Shown here: one piece after another, positions 21,137-33,254 of the stretch | Position numbering within the stretch: the stretch's first letter is position 1 | How the letters are laid out: every line of letters begins with the position of its first letter | Source: Elephas maximus indicus | Taxonomy: Eukaryota > Chordata > Mammalia > Proboscidea > Elephantidae | DNA: 64,000 bases | Assembly: GCF_024166365.1 (NCBI RefSeq) | Contig: NC_064832.1 | Span: forward strand, 40,142,249-40,206,248 | Direction of reading: 5' to 3' | The notes under the pieces: generated by a model | What the model saw: only the letters and a program-made list of their open reading frames with translations | Told to the model about the DNA's origin: nothing | Databases searched by the model: none | Program-made: the position numbers and the translations under genes

Positions 21137-21332
21137 CCCTGGATGGTGTAAACGGTTAATGTCCTCGGCTGCTAACTGAAAAGCTGGTGGTTAGAGTTCG
21201 CCTAGAGGCGCCTTAGAAGAAAGGCCCAGCCCAGCAGTCAGCTCCAAAAAATCAGCTTCTGAAAACACTGGAGAACAGTTCTACCCTGACATACATAGGG
21301 TGTCCGGGAGTTGGAGTCAACCCGATGGCAAC
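21137..21332 (+). mobile_element. AFROSINE, long form
   Basis: Head GTCCCTGGATGGTGTAAACG, internal segment with AAAAAATCAGCTTCTGAAAA, 3' end GAGTTGGAGTCAACCCGATG. A (GT)n run at 21339-21355 follows. Confidence 0.88.
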
Positions 21333-21379
21333 TGTTTTTTGTGTGTGTGTGTGTGTTTTTCTTTTTCCTTTTTTTAAAA

Positions 21380-22790
21380 TAATTTTTATTGTGCTTTAAG
21401 TGAAAGTTTACAAATCAAGAGAGTCTCTCACACAAAAACCCATACACAACTTGCTACATACTCCCAATTACTTCAGCCCCCCCATGAGACAGCCCGCTCC
21501 CTCCTTCCACTCTCTCTGTGACCATTTTGCCAGCTTCTAAGCCCCTCTATCCTTGCATCTCCCCTCCAGGCAGGAGATGCCAACATTGTCTCAAGTGTCC
21601 AGCCAATCCAGGTAGCTCACGCCTCAGCAGGATCCCTCTCCAGCCCATTGTCCAGTCCAGTCCATGTCTGATGAGCTGGCTTTGGGGATGGTTCCTGTAG
21701 TGGGCCAACAGAAGGTCTGGAGGCCATGATCACTGGGGTCCTTCCAGTCTCAGTCAAACCATTAAGTCTGGTCTTTTTATGAGAATTTGGGGTCTGCATC
21801 TCACTGGTCTCCTGCTTCCTCAGGGGTTCTCTGTTGTGTTCCCTGTCAGGGCAGTCATTGGTTGTGGCTGGGCATCATCTCATTCTCCTGGTCTCAAGAT
21901 GATGTAGCCTCTGGTTCATGTAGCCCTTTCTGTCTCTTGGGCTCATTGTTATCTTGTGTTCTTGGTGTTCTTCATTTTCCTTTGATCCAGGTGGGTTGAG
22001 ACCAACTGATGCATCCTAGATGGCTGCTTGCTAGCATTTAAGACCCCAGACGCCACTCTTCGAAGTGAGATGCAGAATGTTTTCTTAATAGGTTTTATTA
22101 TGCCAATTGACTTAGATTTCCCCTGAAACTATGGTCCCCAAACCCCTGCCCCTGCCTCGCTGACCTTCGAAGCATTCAGTTTATTCAGGACACTGCTTTG
22201 CTTTGGTTTAGTCCAATTGTGCTGACCTCCACTGTGTTGAGTGTTGTGCTTCCCTTCACCCAAAGTAGTTCTTGTCTAGTATCTGTTTAGTAAATACCCC
22301 TCTCCCACCCTCCTTCCCTCCCCCACCCATAACCACAAAAGAGTTTGTTCTTCTCAGTTTAAACTATTTCTCAAGATCTTGTAATAGTGGTCTTATACAA
22401 TATTTGTCTTTTTGCAACTGACTAATTTCACTCAGCATAATGCCTTCCAGGTTTCTCCATGTTATAAAATGTTTCACAGATTCATCACTGTTCTTTATCA
22501 GTGCATACCATTCCATTGTGTAGATATACCATAATTTATTTATCCATTCATCAGTTGATGAGGATCTTGGTTGGTTCAGTCTTTTTGCTGTTGTAAACAG
22601 TGCTGCAGTAAACATGGGTGTGCATATATCTGTTCATGTAAAGGCTTTTATTTCTCTAGGATATATTCCGAGGAGTGGGATTGCTGGGTCATATGGTAGT
22701 TCTATTTCTAGCTTTTTAAGAAAGTGCCAAATCGATTTCCAAAGTGGTTGTACCATTTTACATTTCCACCCGCAGTGTGGCAAATGTTTT
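21380..22790 (-). mobile_element. Antisense L1, 3'UTR plus ORF2 end
   Basis: Starts TTTTTATTGTGCTTTAAGTG, the complement of the L1 3' end. It is homologous along its length to the 3' part of the full-length L1 (39.4-40.8 kb), including the G-rich tract complement and the ORF2 tail (translation with IMLSEISQLQKDKYCIRPLL). Confidence 0.88.
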
Positions 22791-23340
22791 TTTAATAAAT
22801 TAAAAACATTTTTCAGTTCAGGAAAATGTAAAATTTAGTGATTTAAGGTTATAAAGTTTTTTTATAAAGCCTTTACTTAAAGACAAAGTATTATTTATCA
22901 TGTCAAAGTTAGGACTTTAAGTTCTACTTTTAAGTAACACATAAATACAAATTGGGAAGAATTTGAGCCCCTCAGTAACAGTGAACATCCCCAGGAAAAA
23001 GATTATAAATTTCTTTGAAAGCTGAATGAATTCTGTACCATGTAAATTACAAACCAATATTTAAAGTAAACTCTGTGTGGCTTCTATTTCTTATTGTTCT
23101 TTGGCTTAATGAGCATCAACAGGTGGTCTAAGGTAAGTAACTCACTGTAGTAAGTTTTGTGCAGTGATTTATAAAACAGTCCTTACGTTAAGGAACTTCC
23201 AGTTGAGTGAAAGAGCCAAACATAAATCATAAATTGTAATGCCAAGTGGCATGATGTATTTAGTAATTGTTCTGGGAAAGTTTCTTGAGTAAAAAAAGGA
23301 GTATGCCAGGAAAGACTAGCTGAAATGGCATTATTTGAAG
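22790..23340. other. Intergenic, nothing recognised
   Basis: AT-rich DNA after the MTRF1 3' end; no gene or element seen. Confidence 0.4.
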
Positions 23341-23492
23341 GTAAAGACATTTTTTCCCAAAGTTTTATTTTGAAAATTTTCAAGCATACTGAAAAGTTAT
23401 TTTAAAAAATTAAAAAATGTAAGTTCAGTGAGCGCTAGATTTAACTACTGTTAACATTTTACCACATTTATTCGCTCTACACACACACACCT

Positions 23493-24105
23493 GTGTGGTG
23501 TGACAATGTTGAATTTTACCTGAGTCCTGTGACCCTAGAAAGCATTGATAGTTAAGAACTCTCCCCACCATCGCCATCCTTTGTGTTCCAGAAAACAGCT
23601 TACTGCCAGGAGCCACCTGTCCCCACACAAGTTAGAGAAGACTCATGGATGCCCCCTTGTTAACCTGTGATGAGGTCTTTGCCTCATAAACGATAAGCTG
23701 AATTGGTTTTCCTGGTCAATCAATGTGAACAAAATGCTTGATAACTAAACTTTGGTTAGGCTTCTTCCCTTCCCCAGGCCCCTGACAGCCCACCCTCAGC
23801 TGAGCCAATGGACTAGCCCTCCGTAAGGACCCGTCCTGGAGAATAGGCCTCCGTGTAAAATACTTCTCTACTATCGGATCACGCCACCCTTTCATCCCAC
23901 TTCCCCACACCTGGTCCTTTCTAACCTTGTTTACGCTTGTCTTTATAAAAGAAAAAGCCTTTACTCCTAAGTTTTAAGATGATTGCTGATCTTCCCATCA
24001 GAGCATTGTCCCTGTTGGAGTAGTCTCTCCCTGCCTTCTGCAGTACTCCTTTTGAATAGCCTCCTTACTAAATCAGGATTTGTTTTTTTATTTGATAGAT
24101 TCTCG
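23493..24105 (+). mobile_element. LTR-like insertion with TATA box
   Basis: About 610 bases that interrupt the old L1. They begin with TGTGGTGTGACAATG and hold TTTATAAAAGAAAAAGCC near 23942-23959, the TATA arrangement of an LTR in sense. Family not recognised; boundaries approximate; no coding region. Confidence 0.45.
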
Positions 24106-24756
24106 TTGAGCTGTTTAGTTACAGACCTCATGACACTTTACTCCAAAATATTTCAGTATGCATCCCCTAAGAATAAGGACGTTCTCCTAGAACATCATAA
24201 TTTGCTTATCATACCTAGTAAAATCTGAAATTACATAATATTAAAAGGCTATTTCTTACTAGAATTTCTTCAGTTGTTCCCAAATACCTTTTTTAACTTG
24301 CTTGTTTTGTCCAGTCCAGGGCCAATCAAGATTCACACATTGCATTTGGTTGGCTCTTCAGTTTCTAGATAAACCCTCTACCTTTTTTCCCACGTGATAC
24401 TGGCTTTTTGAAGAGTCCAGCAAAGTTGTTTTGAAGGATAGCCTACATTCTGGATTTGTGTGGCTGCTGCCTCATGGTGTTGGTAACTTTCATCCACGCC
24501 TTCAGTGTGCTATAAACTAAAGTTAAACCTAAAGATTAATTAAATTCAGGTTAAACATTGGGCAAGACTATTTCATAGATGACACTGTACAGTTTGTATT
24601 GTGTCACACCTAGAAACACATAATGTTGAGAAGTCCCATTACTAATGATGTTAAGTTTGATCACAAACATAACTGCATTGTAATGGTGCATTTTCTCCTT
24701 ACTAATTAGTATGTTTGTGGGATAATGCTTTTGGCGTCGTATAAACATTTTATGCC

Positions 24757-25305
24757 TCAATGTGATAGGTAGCCTCCGAGATGACCCCAGTGATTCCTGT
24801 TCCTGGCGTTCATGCACTTGTGTACTCTCCTGCCCTTGAATGTGCACTGGACTTATTCCCAACAAATATAGGACAGAAGTGGTGGGATGATAAGTCTGGT
24901 GTTAGGTTATGAAAAGACTATGGCTTCTGGCTCCATCTCTTTTCTCTCCTCACAGACCATTTTCACTGAGAGAAAGATGAAAGCTAGGTTGCTGTGAGCA
25001 ACTCCATGGGATGGCCAACATAGTGTGATAAAACTGAGGCTCTCGGTTCAACATCCTTCTCTAGGTACTGAAGCCTGCCAACAACCTCATGACTGAGTTT
25101 GGAAGTAAGTCAGCTCTAGTCATGTCTTATGAAAACTGCAGCCCTGGGCAACAGCTTAACTATAATTTTAGGAAAGACCTTGAACAAGAGGCACCCATCT
25201 ATGCTGCTCTCAGATACCTGACCCTCATGTGAATTAATGCTTATTGTTTTCAGCTGCTAAATGTTGAGGTATTTTGTTACACAGTAATACATAATTAACA
25301 CACCT
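24757..25305 (+). mobile_element. MLT1/MaLR-class LTR-like insertion
   Basis: GATGACCCCAGTGATTCCTG, GGACTTATTCCC, GGTTATGAAAAGACTATGGC and GTTACACAGTAATACATAAT follow the layout of an ancient mammalian LTR-type repeat. It splits the old L1. Exact family uncertain. Confidence 0.5.
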
Positions 25306-25924
25306 AATGACCTTTTATTTCATGGATTTAGCATCCATTAATGAATGAATCTTGCTTTGCTCCGTTATATGGGGATTACAAAATGATGACGTTCTAATTC
25401 TTTCATTCTTTCTGTATTTATTAGCTGGCATTCTGTAAAGAAAGCTTTCCTTTGTTCTTCCCACTTTTTCAAAGTTGAGAGATAATTTAATCGTATTTGA
25501 ATCAATACTATTATCATTTCCCTGGGGGTAGGCCTTGCCCTAAGGAATAATTATTGTCTCTGGAAAATCTGATTTAATTCAAGAAAACTTTGAATTTAAT
25601 AAGAAATTAGGATGTAAGTGTTACAAACACAGGAACTATGATCATTCTCAGTCATTGTACATAACAGGAACATTTATTCCAGGAAATATGAATATTAAAC
25701 GTGTGAAACAGGGCATCAGGTAAGAGATCACATGTCATTTTAAAAATTTTGCTTTCTTTTCCTCAAAAGAACAGTAATACTTAAACACCAAATCATGATT
25801 TCTGCAAAACAGAATTATTAATTTAAAAAAGTAAGCAATTGTAAGAGGGAAAGCAAGAGAAAGGGGCTTTAGTTTATTATCATTCATTCACTTAGTGATT
25901 AGTGTTAACATTCTATACATGCCA

Positions 25925-26695
25925 AGGAAGGAAAGAGTCTAACAGTGAAAGAACACAAAAGAGAAAGTACTCAGTAGACCTGGATGGTGCCTGGCTACTA
26001 TTACTGAACATTTTGATCAAAGAACCCATTAGAAGAATCCTGATCAAAAGGGGGAGAAATGTACAATGGAATTTAAAATGCTCATGAAATCCAGACTTTC
26101 TGGAGCCATTGAGGCTGGATGAACCCCTGAAATTATTGCCCTGAGATAATAAAAAAAAAATACTTAACCTTAAACTAAAAATAACCCTTGAAGTCATCTT
26201 TAAACCAGGTTTTCGAACCAGGTTCTTCCCATTTGAAATTCTGCTGAGAATTTGCATTTCTAACAAGCTCCCAGGAAGTTACACGTTAAGAATCCCCTTT
26301 TATATCTGGGATGAAAATGCACATTCTTATCAGGGAACTTGTTAGAAATACAAATTCTCAGCAGGGGTTGGAACCAGAAAAAAAAAAAAAATAGGTGATG
26401 GTGGGTCTAGGTTAGCTTAATTAGTGAAGAATGTTTGCTTTGAGCATTGTGCTCTTTTAAAGAACTGCGTATATGGGATCAAATTGACAATAGCAACCTG
26501 TAAGGTCAGACACTAAGCTTAGGGGGCAGTGAGTTTATGTTAATGGAGGAGGAACAATTTGGAAAAGGAGGGTGAGAATAGTTATACAATTTGAAAAATG
26601 TAGTCATTGTCACTGAACTGTACATGTAGAAATTGTTGAATTGATATGTTTTACTGTGTATATTTTCAAGAACAATAAAATGAAAAAGGGAAAAT
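25925..26695 (+). mobile_element. Sense L1 3'UTR fragment
   Basis: GATGGTGCCTGGCTACTATT, TTGTCACTGAACTGTACATG, GTAGAAATTGTTGAATTGAT and AATAAAATG mark the same L1 3'UTR as at 60.9-61.6 kb. A MER5-type insert (about 26215-26370) lies inside. Confidence 0.65.
26215..26370. mobile_element. hAT-Charlie (MER5-type) remnant
   Basis: GAATTTGCATTTCTAACAAG, CTCCCAGGAAG and the mirrored GAACTTGTTAGAAATACAAA are MER5-type sequence inside an L1 3'UTR. Confidence 0.5.
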
Positions 26696-26892
26696 TTCTT
26701 TAGCCAATGTGAGGGACCCCTTGAAGTACCCAGTTAAACTCCTACCACTGCCCAGTGGTATTAACTATGGAGGCCTTTGACCTTCCGCCTTTCACTAGCT
26801 TTGGCTTTTCTTAAAAACACATACATTGTATGAAGAAAGAAAAAAAAAGGTCAAAACAATTAAATGAGGAGTTATAAACCTACAAAAATCTA

Positions 26893-27063
26893 GGACAGTT
26901 TTTCTTAAATTTCAGTATACACACAAATCTGGGGATCATGTTATAATGCAAATTTTGATTCAGGAGGTCTGGAGCCTGTGATTCTACATTTCTAACTAGA
27001 TTCCAGGTGTCGATGGATACTGCTGGTCCACAACAACACTTGGAGTACCAAGGATCTAGAGGA
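26893..27063. mobile_element. hAT-Charlie (MER5-type) remnant
   Basis: AATTTTGATTCAGGAGGTCT, ACATTTCTAACTAGATTCCA and TACTGCTGGTCCACAACAAC are characteristic of this old family. Confidence 0.55.
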
Positions 27064-27486
27064 TCTATTATTCAATTAATGAATAAGATCAGTTGTTATA
27101 CACTTTATTTTCATACAAAGGGATTCAATTAAATTCACTATCTCACTTCTTTCACCTAGACTATCAGTCTCCCAAGGTACAAAGATAAACTTGGCATCTT
27201 TTAACTGTTAGTAGAAAATTTTGGGAAATGAACATATAAGCCAAAGATATATTAGGGTTGTTGTAAAAATTCTGCAAGCCAAAGTTTATTGCTTCATATG
27301 CACAACACCTTTAGAATATCAAGAAACAACAAACTTTATTTCCAATATATACTTTAGAAGTATTTTAAAATTAAATTTGAATTAGAGTCAGGGAACATAA
27401 GATCAACAAACTACTATTGACAGTCAATAAAAAGTTAAAATGAATTATGTCTGAAAGTATGTGATAGGTTTGAAACAGGTGAAACC

Positions 27487-27728
27487 AAAAAAACCAAATC
27501 TATTGTCTGTTAGTCTATTCTGACTCATAGCGACCCTATGGGATTGAGTAGAATTGCCCCATAGAGTTTCCAAGGCTGTAAATATAGAAACAAACTACTA
27601 CATCTCTCTCCCGCCCAGTGGATGGTAGGTTTGAACCACTGATCTTTCGGGTAGCAGCTGAGTAGGTTTGAACCACTGATCTTTCGGGTAGCAGCTGAGC
27701 ACTTAACCACTATGCCACCAGGGGTCCT
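27487..27728 (-). mobile_element. AFROSINE with an internal 37-bp tandem duplication
   Basis: Antisense copy from TATTCTGACTCATAGCGACC to ACTATGCCACCAGGGGTCC. A 37-bp block in the tRNA-like part is present twice, at 27625-27661 and 27662-27698, with identical sequence. Confidence 0.9.
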
Positions 27729-27745
27729 TGAAATAGGTTGTCTGC

Positions 27746-27824
27746 TGCTATATATTCCATCAATCCTTGGAGCCTTGTTTTTCACCAATGCCTTCAGTTC
27801 AGCTTGGACTTATTCCTTCAGTAC
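27746..27824 (-). mobile_element. RTE-A, inverted 5' arm, part 1
   Basis: TATTCCATCAATCCTTGGAG matches the complement of the RTE ORF at about 31630-31705. This is the left end of an old RTE whose 5' part is inverted. The segment breaks at an LTR insertion. Confidence 0.85.
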
Positions 27825-28845
27825 TGTTAATGGATTGAATTGTGTCTCCCAAAAATGTGTGTCAGTTTGACTAGGCCATTGTCATGGATTGAGTTCTATC
27901 CCCCAAAAATGTCTGTCAGCTTGGCTAGGTCATGATTCCGTTGTATGATTGTCTACCATTTTGTCATCTGATGTGATTTCCCTATGTGTTATAAATCTTA
28001 TCTCTATGATATAATAAAATGGATTAGCAGTAGTTATATTGATGAGATCTACAAGATTACATGGTGTCTTGAGCCAATCTTTTGTGAGAAATAAAAGAGT
28101 GAAGTGAGCAGAGAGACATGGGAACCTCATGCCACCAGGAGAGCAGCATCAGGAACAGAGGTCTGGACCTGCGGTTCCTGCACTAGATGCTCACAGACTG
28201 AGAGAACATTGATGACAAGGACCTTCTTCCAGAGCCGACAGAGACAGAAGGCCTTTGCCTGGAACTGATGCCCTGAATTTGGACTTCTAGCATACTAGAC
28301 AGTGAGAGAATAAATTTCTCTTTGTTAAAGCCACCCACTTGTGGTATTTCTGTTACAGCAGCACTAGATGACTAAAACAGCCATGATTTTCAATATTGTG
28401 TGATTGTCCACCATTTTGTCATCTGATGTGATTTTCCTGTGTATTGTAAATCCTACCTCTATGAAGTTAATGAGGCAGGATTAAAGGTGGTTATGTTAAT
28501 GAGGCAAGACTCAATGTACAAGGTTAGATTGTATCTTGAGTCAATCTCTTTTGAGACATAAAAGAGAGAAGTGAGCAGAGAGACATAGGGTCCTCACAGC
28601 ACCAAGAAAGTAGTGCCTGGTACAGAGCCAGTCCTTTGAACCCAGGGTCCCTGCTCTGAGAAGCTCCTAGACCAGGGAAAGATAGATGGTAAAGACCTTT
28701 CTCCAGAGCTGACAAAAGCCTTCCCCTGGAGCTGGCACCCTGAATCTGGACTTCTAGCCTTCTAGACTGTGAGAGAATAAACTTCTGTTTGTTAAAGCCA
28801 TCTACTTGTGGATTACTGTTATAGCAGCACTAGATAACTAAGACA
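27825..28845 (+). mobile_element. Solo LTR-1 (MaLR/ERVL-like), interrupted by LTR-2
   Basis: TGTTAATGGATTG at the left end, ACTAAGACA at the right end (TG...CA), flanked by AGTAC (27820-27824) and AGTAT (28846-28850). The two segments, 27825-27879 and 28385-28845, total about 516 bp. The RTE sequence on either side is continuous when it is removed. Confidence 0.85.
27880..28379 (+). mobile_element. Solo LTR-2, same family, inside LTR-1
   Basis: A 500-bp TG...CA unit (TGTCATGGATTG to ACTAAAACA) with perfect 5-bp target duplications GCCAT at 27875-27879 and 28380-28384. Sequence is clearly related to LTR-1. A GCCAT pair is what an LTR integrase would leave. Confidence 0.92.
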
Positions 28846-29636
28846 AGTATCATTAGTTATTGATTATATGCTACCTCCAGAAATGGTCGAACATTGACTA
28901 GTTTTTTTTGGTATAGTGACTGTGTATTCCTTCCATCTGCTTTTGATGCTTTCTGTGTTGTTCAATTTTTTCCCATAGAACCCTTCAATATTGCAACTAG
29001 AGGCTTGGAGTTTTTCATCAGTTCTTTTAGCTGGAGGAATGCCAACCATGTTCTTCCCTTGTGGTTTTCTAACTCCAGGTCTTTGCACATTTCATTATAA
29101 TACTTTTTCTTCTCAAGACTCCCTTTGAAATCTTCTGTTCAGCTCTTTTCATCATTTCTTCCTTACACTGTTGCTACTCTGCGTTCAAGAGCATGTTTCA
29201 GAGTTCCTTCTGATATACATTTTGATCTTTTTTTTTTTCCTGTCTTTTTAATAACCTTTTGCTTTCTTCATGTATGATGTCCTTGATGTCATCCCCCAAT
29301 TTGGTCTACAGTCATCAGTGTTCAATGTGTCAAATCTATTCTTGAGATAATCTCTAAATTCAGGTGGTATATATTCAAGGTCATGTTTTGGCTCTTGTGG
29401 ACTTGTTTTAATTTTCTTCAGCTTCTACTTGAAGTTGCATATGAACAGATGGTCTGTTTCACAGCCGGCCCCTGGCCTTGTTCCAGCTGATGATATTGAA
29501 CTTCTCCATTGTCTTTTTCCACAGATGTAGTCAGTTTGATTCCTGCGTATTCCAAGTGGGAAGGTCCATGTGTATAGTTGCTGTTTATATTGCTGAAAAA
29601 AGATATATCCAATGAGTCAGTTATTGGTTTTGCAAA
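28846..29636 (-). mobile_element. RTE-A, inverted 5' arm, part 2
   Basis: Colinear with the + strand sequence 31700-32505 of RTE-B, thus antisense RTE. It ends at TTGGTTTTGCAA, next to the sense arm. No intact reading frame. Confidence 0.88.
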
Positions 29637-30197
29637 ATTGAGATGTTTCAACAAATGAATGCAATACTAGAAGCACTCACTCATTTATGCCAAGAAATTT
29701 TGAAGACAGCTACCTGGAAGAAATCCATAGATGTTCCTATTCCAAAGAAAGGTGATCCAACAGAATGTGGAAATTATTGAACAATATCATTACTATCACA
29801 TACAAGTAAAATTATGCTGAAAATAATTCAAAAATAGTTGCAGCAGTACATCAATAGGGAACTGCCAGAAATTCAAGCCAGATTCAGAAGAGGACGTGGA
29901 AGGAGGGATATCATTGTTGGTGTCAAGTGGATCTTGGCTGAAAGCAGAGAATATCAGAAAGATGTTTACCTGTGTTTTATTGACTCTGCAAAAGCATTCG
30001 ACTGTATTGATCATAACAAATTGTGGATCACATTTTGAAGAATGGGAATTCCAGAAAAATTAATTGTGCTCATGGGGAACCTGTACTTAGACCAAGAGGC
30101 AGTTGTTGGAACAGAACAAGGGGATACTGCATGGCTTAAAGGCAGGAGAGGTGTGCATCAGTTTTGTATCCTTTCACCACACTTATTCAATCTGTAT
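29637..30197 (+). mobile_element. RTE-A, sense arm, part 1
   Basis: Starts AATTGAGATGTTTCAACAAA and encodes broken RT, including ARFRRGRGRRDIIVGVKWIL and YLCFIDSAKAFDCIDHNKLW. It breaks off at AATCTGTAT (30189-30197), where RTE-B is inserted, and resumes at 40967. Confidence 0.9.
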
Positions 30198-33100
30198 GTT
30201 GTTCTTGTTGTTGTTAGGTGCCGTCGAGTTGGTTCCGACTCATAGCAACCCCATGCACAACAGAACGAAACACTGCCCGGTCCTGAGCCATCCTTACAAT
30301 CGTTGTACTCTTGAGCCACTGTGTCAATCCACCTCATTGAGGGTCTTCCTCTTTTCCATGACCCTGTACTCTGCCAAGCATGATGTCCTTCTCCAGGAAC
30401 TGATCCCTCCTGACAGCATGTCCAAAGTATGTAAAACTCAGTCTCGCCATCCTTGCTTCTACGGAGCATTCTGGTTGTACTTCTTCTAAGACAGATTTGT
30501 TCATTCTTTTGGCAATCCATGGTATATTCAATATTCTTCAGCAACACTGCAATTCAAAGAAATCAATTCTTCTTCAGTCTTCCTTATTCATTGTCCAGCT
30601 TTCAGATGCATATGATGTGATTGAAAATACCATGGCTTGGGTCAGGCGCACCTTAGTCTTCAAGGTGACATCTTTGCTCTTCAACACTTTGAAGAAGTCC
30701 TTTGCAGCAGATTTACCCAATGCAATGCGTCTTTTGATTTCTTGACTGCTGCTTCCATGGCTGTTGATTGTGGATCCAAGGAAAATGAAATCCTTGACAA
30801 CTTCAATCTTTTCTCCATTTATCATGATGTTGCTCATTGGTCCAGTTGTGAGGATTTTTGTTTTCTTTATGTTGAGATGCAAGCCATACTGAAGGCTGTG
30901 TTCTTTGATCTTCGTTAGTAAGTGCTTCAAGTCCTCTTCACTTTCAGCAAGCAAGGTTGTGTCATCTGCATAATGCAGGTTGTTAATGAGTCTTCCTCCA
31001 ATCCTGATGCCCTGTTCTTCTTCAAATAGTCCAGCTTCTCATATTATTTGCTCAGCATACAGATGGAATAGGTATGTTGAAAGAATACAACCCTGACGCA
31101 CACCTTTCCTGACTTTAAACCAATCAGTATCCCCTTGTTCTATCCGAACAACTGCCTCTTGGTCTATGTAAAGTTTCCTTATGAGCACAATTAAGTGTTC
31201 TGTAATTCGCATTCTTCTCCAATGTCATCCATAATTTGTTATGCTCCACACAGTCGAATGCCTTTCCATAGTCAATAAAACACAGGTAAACATCTTTCTG
31301 GTATTCTCTGCTTTCAGCCAGGATCCATCTGACATCAGCAGTGATATCCCTGGTTCTGCGTCCTCTTCTGAATCCGGCCTGAATTTCTGGCAGTTCCCGG
31401 CCTGAATACTGCTGCAGCTGTTTTTGAATGCTCTTCAGTAAAATTTTGCTTGCGTATGATATTAATGATACTGTTCTATAATTTCCACGTTCAGTTGGAT
31501 CACCTTTCTTGGGAATAGGCATAAATATGGATCTCTTCCAGTCAGTTGGCCAGGAAGCTGTCTTCCATATTTCTTGGCATAGACGAGTGAGCACCTCCAG
31601 CACTGCATCTGTTTGTTGAAATATCTCAATTGATATTCCATCAATTCCTGGAGCCTTGTTTTTCGCCAATGCCTTCAGAGCAGCTTGGACTTCTTCCTTC
31701 AGTACCTTCAGTTCCTGATGATGTGCCACCTCTTGAAATGGTTGAACATTGACTAATTCTTTTTGGTATAATGACTCTGTGTATTCCTTCCATCTTCTTT
31801 TGATGCTTCCTGCGTTGTTTAATATTTTCCGCATAGAATCCTTCACTATTGCAACTTGAGGCTTGAATTTTCTTCAGTTCTTTCAGCTTGAGAAATGCTG
31901 AGCATGTTCTTCCCTTTTGGCTTTCCATCTCCAGCTCTTTGCACATGTCATTATAATACTTTACTTTGTCTTCTCAAGACGCCCTTTGAAATCTTCTGTT
32001 CAGTTCTTTTACTTCATCAATTCTTCCTTTTGCTTTAGCTGCTCGATGTTCGAGAGCAAGTTTCAGAGTCTCCCCTGACATCCATCTTGGTCTTTTCTGT
32101 CTTTTCAATGACCTCTTGCTTTTCTTCATGGATGATGTCCTTGATGTCATTCCACAACTCGTCTGGTCTTCGGTCACTAGTGTTCAGTGCGTCAAATCTA
32201 TTCTTCAGATGGTCTCTAAATTCAGGTGGGATGTACTCAAGGTCATATTTTGGCTCTCATGGACTTGCTCTGATTTTCTTCACTTTCAGCTTGAACTTGC
32301 ATATGAGCAATTGATGGTCTGTCCCACAGTTGGCCCCTGGCCTTGTTCTGACTGATGATATGGAGCTTTTCCATCGTCTCTGTACACAGATGTAGTCAGT
32401 TTCGTTTCTGTGTGTTTCATCTGGCGAGGTCCATGTGTATAGTTGCCATTTATGTTGGTGAAAGAAGGTATTTGCAATGAAGAAGTCGTTGGTCTTGCAA
32501 GATTCTATCATTTGATCTCCGGCGTTGTTTCTTTCACCAAGGCCATATTTTCTAACTACTGATCCTTCTTTGTTTCCAACTTTCGCTTTCCAGTCGCCAG
32601 GGATTATCAATGCATCTTGATTGCGTGTTCGATCAATTTTGGACTGCAGCAGCTGATAAAAATCTTCTATTTCTTCATCTTTGGCCCTAGTGGTTTGTAC
32701 GTAAATTTGAATAATAGTCATATTAACTGCTCTTCCTTGTAGGTGTATGAATATTATCCTGTCACTGACAGTGTTGTACTTCAGGATAGATCTTGAAACA
32801 TTCTTTTTGACGATGAATGCAACACCATTCCTCTTCAAGTTGTCATTCCCAGCATAGTAGACTATATGATTGTCTGATTCAAAATGGCCAATACCAGTCC
32901 ATTTCAGCTCACTGATGCCTAGGATTTCGATGTTTATGCATTCCATTTCATTTTGATGATTTCCAATTTTCCTAGATTCATACTTCATACATTCCAGGTT
33001 CCAATTATTAATGGATGTTTGCAGCTGTTTCTTCTCATTTTGAGTGACGCCACATCAGCAAATGAAGGTTCTGAAAGCTTTACTCCATCCACATCATTAA

Positions 33101-33254
33101 GGTCGACTCTGCTTTGAGGAGGCAGCTTTTCCGCATTCATCTTTTGAGAGCCTTCCAACCTGGGGGGCTTATCTTCCGGCACTATATCAGACAATGTTCC
33201 ACTGCTATTCATAAGGTTTTCACTGGTTAACGCTTTTCAGAAGTAGACTGCCGG
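30198..33254 (-). mobile_element. RTE-B, near-full-length RTE LINE (3' main part)
   Basis: Minus-strand RTE/BovB-type LINE, 3' tail at the left (complement of a CAA-rich tail, 30198-30218). It encodes an apurinic-type endonuclease (32257-32988: GISELKW, TDHQLL) and RT (31124-31846: AGFRRGRRTRDITADVRWIL; YADD box complement near 30964-30975, in frame with LLAESEEDLKHLL). Frames are split by stops and shifts, so it cannot make an intact protein. Flanked by AATCTGTAT (30189-30197; 40958-40966). The 5' remainder is at 40786-40957 because an L1 is inserted between. Confidence 0.92.
33241..33254 (+). repeat. Left L1 target-site duplication
   Basis: AAGTAGACTGCCGG, paired with AAGTCCACTGCCGG at 40786-40799 (12 of 14 identical), flanks the full-length L1. 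Confidence 0.88.

Larger units (their letters stand above)
23340..25440 (-). mobile_element. Old antisense L1 3' region with two LTR-like insertions
   Basis: Same old L1 as at 3.1-4.8 kb (TAAGAATAAGGACGTTCTCC). It breaks near 23490, resumes near 24110, breaks again near 24757 and resumes near 25306 (TTAGCATCCATTAATGAATG). Confidence 0.65.
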
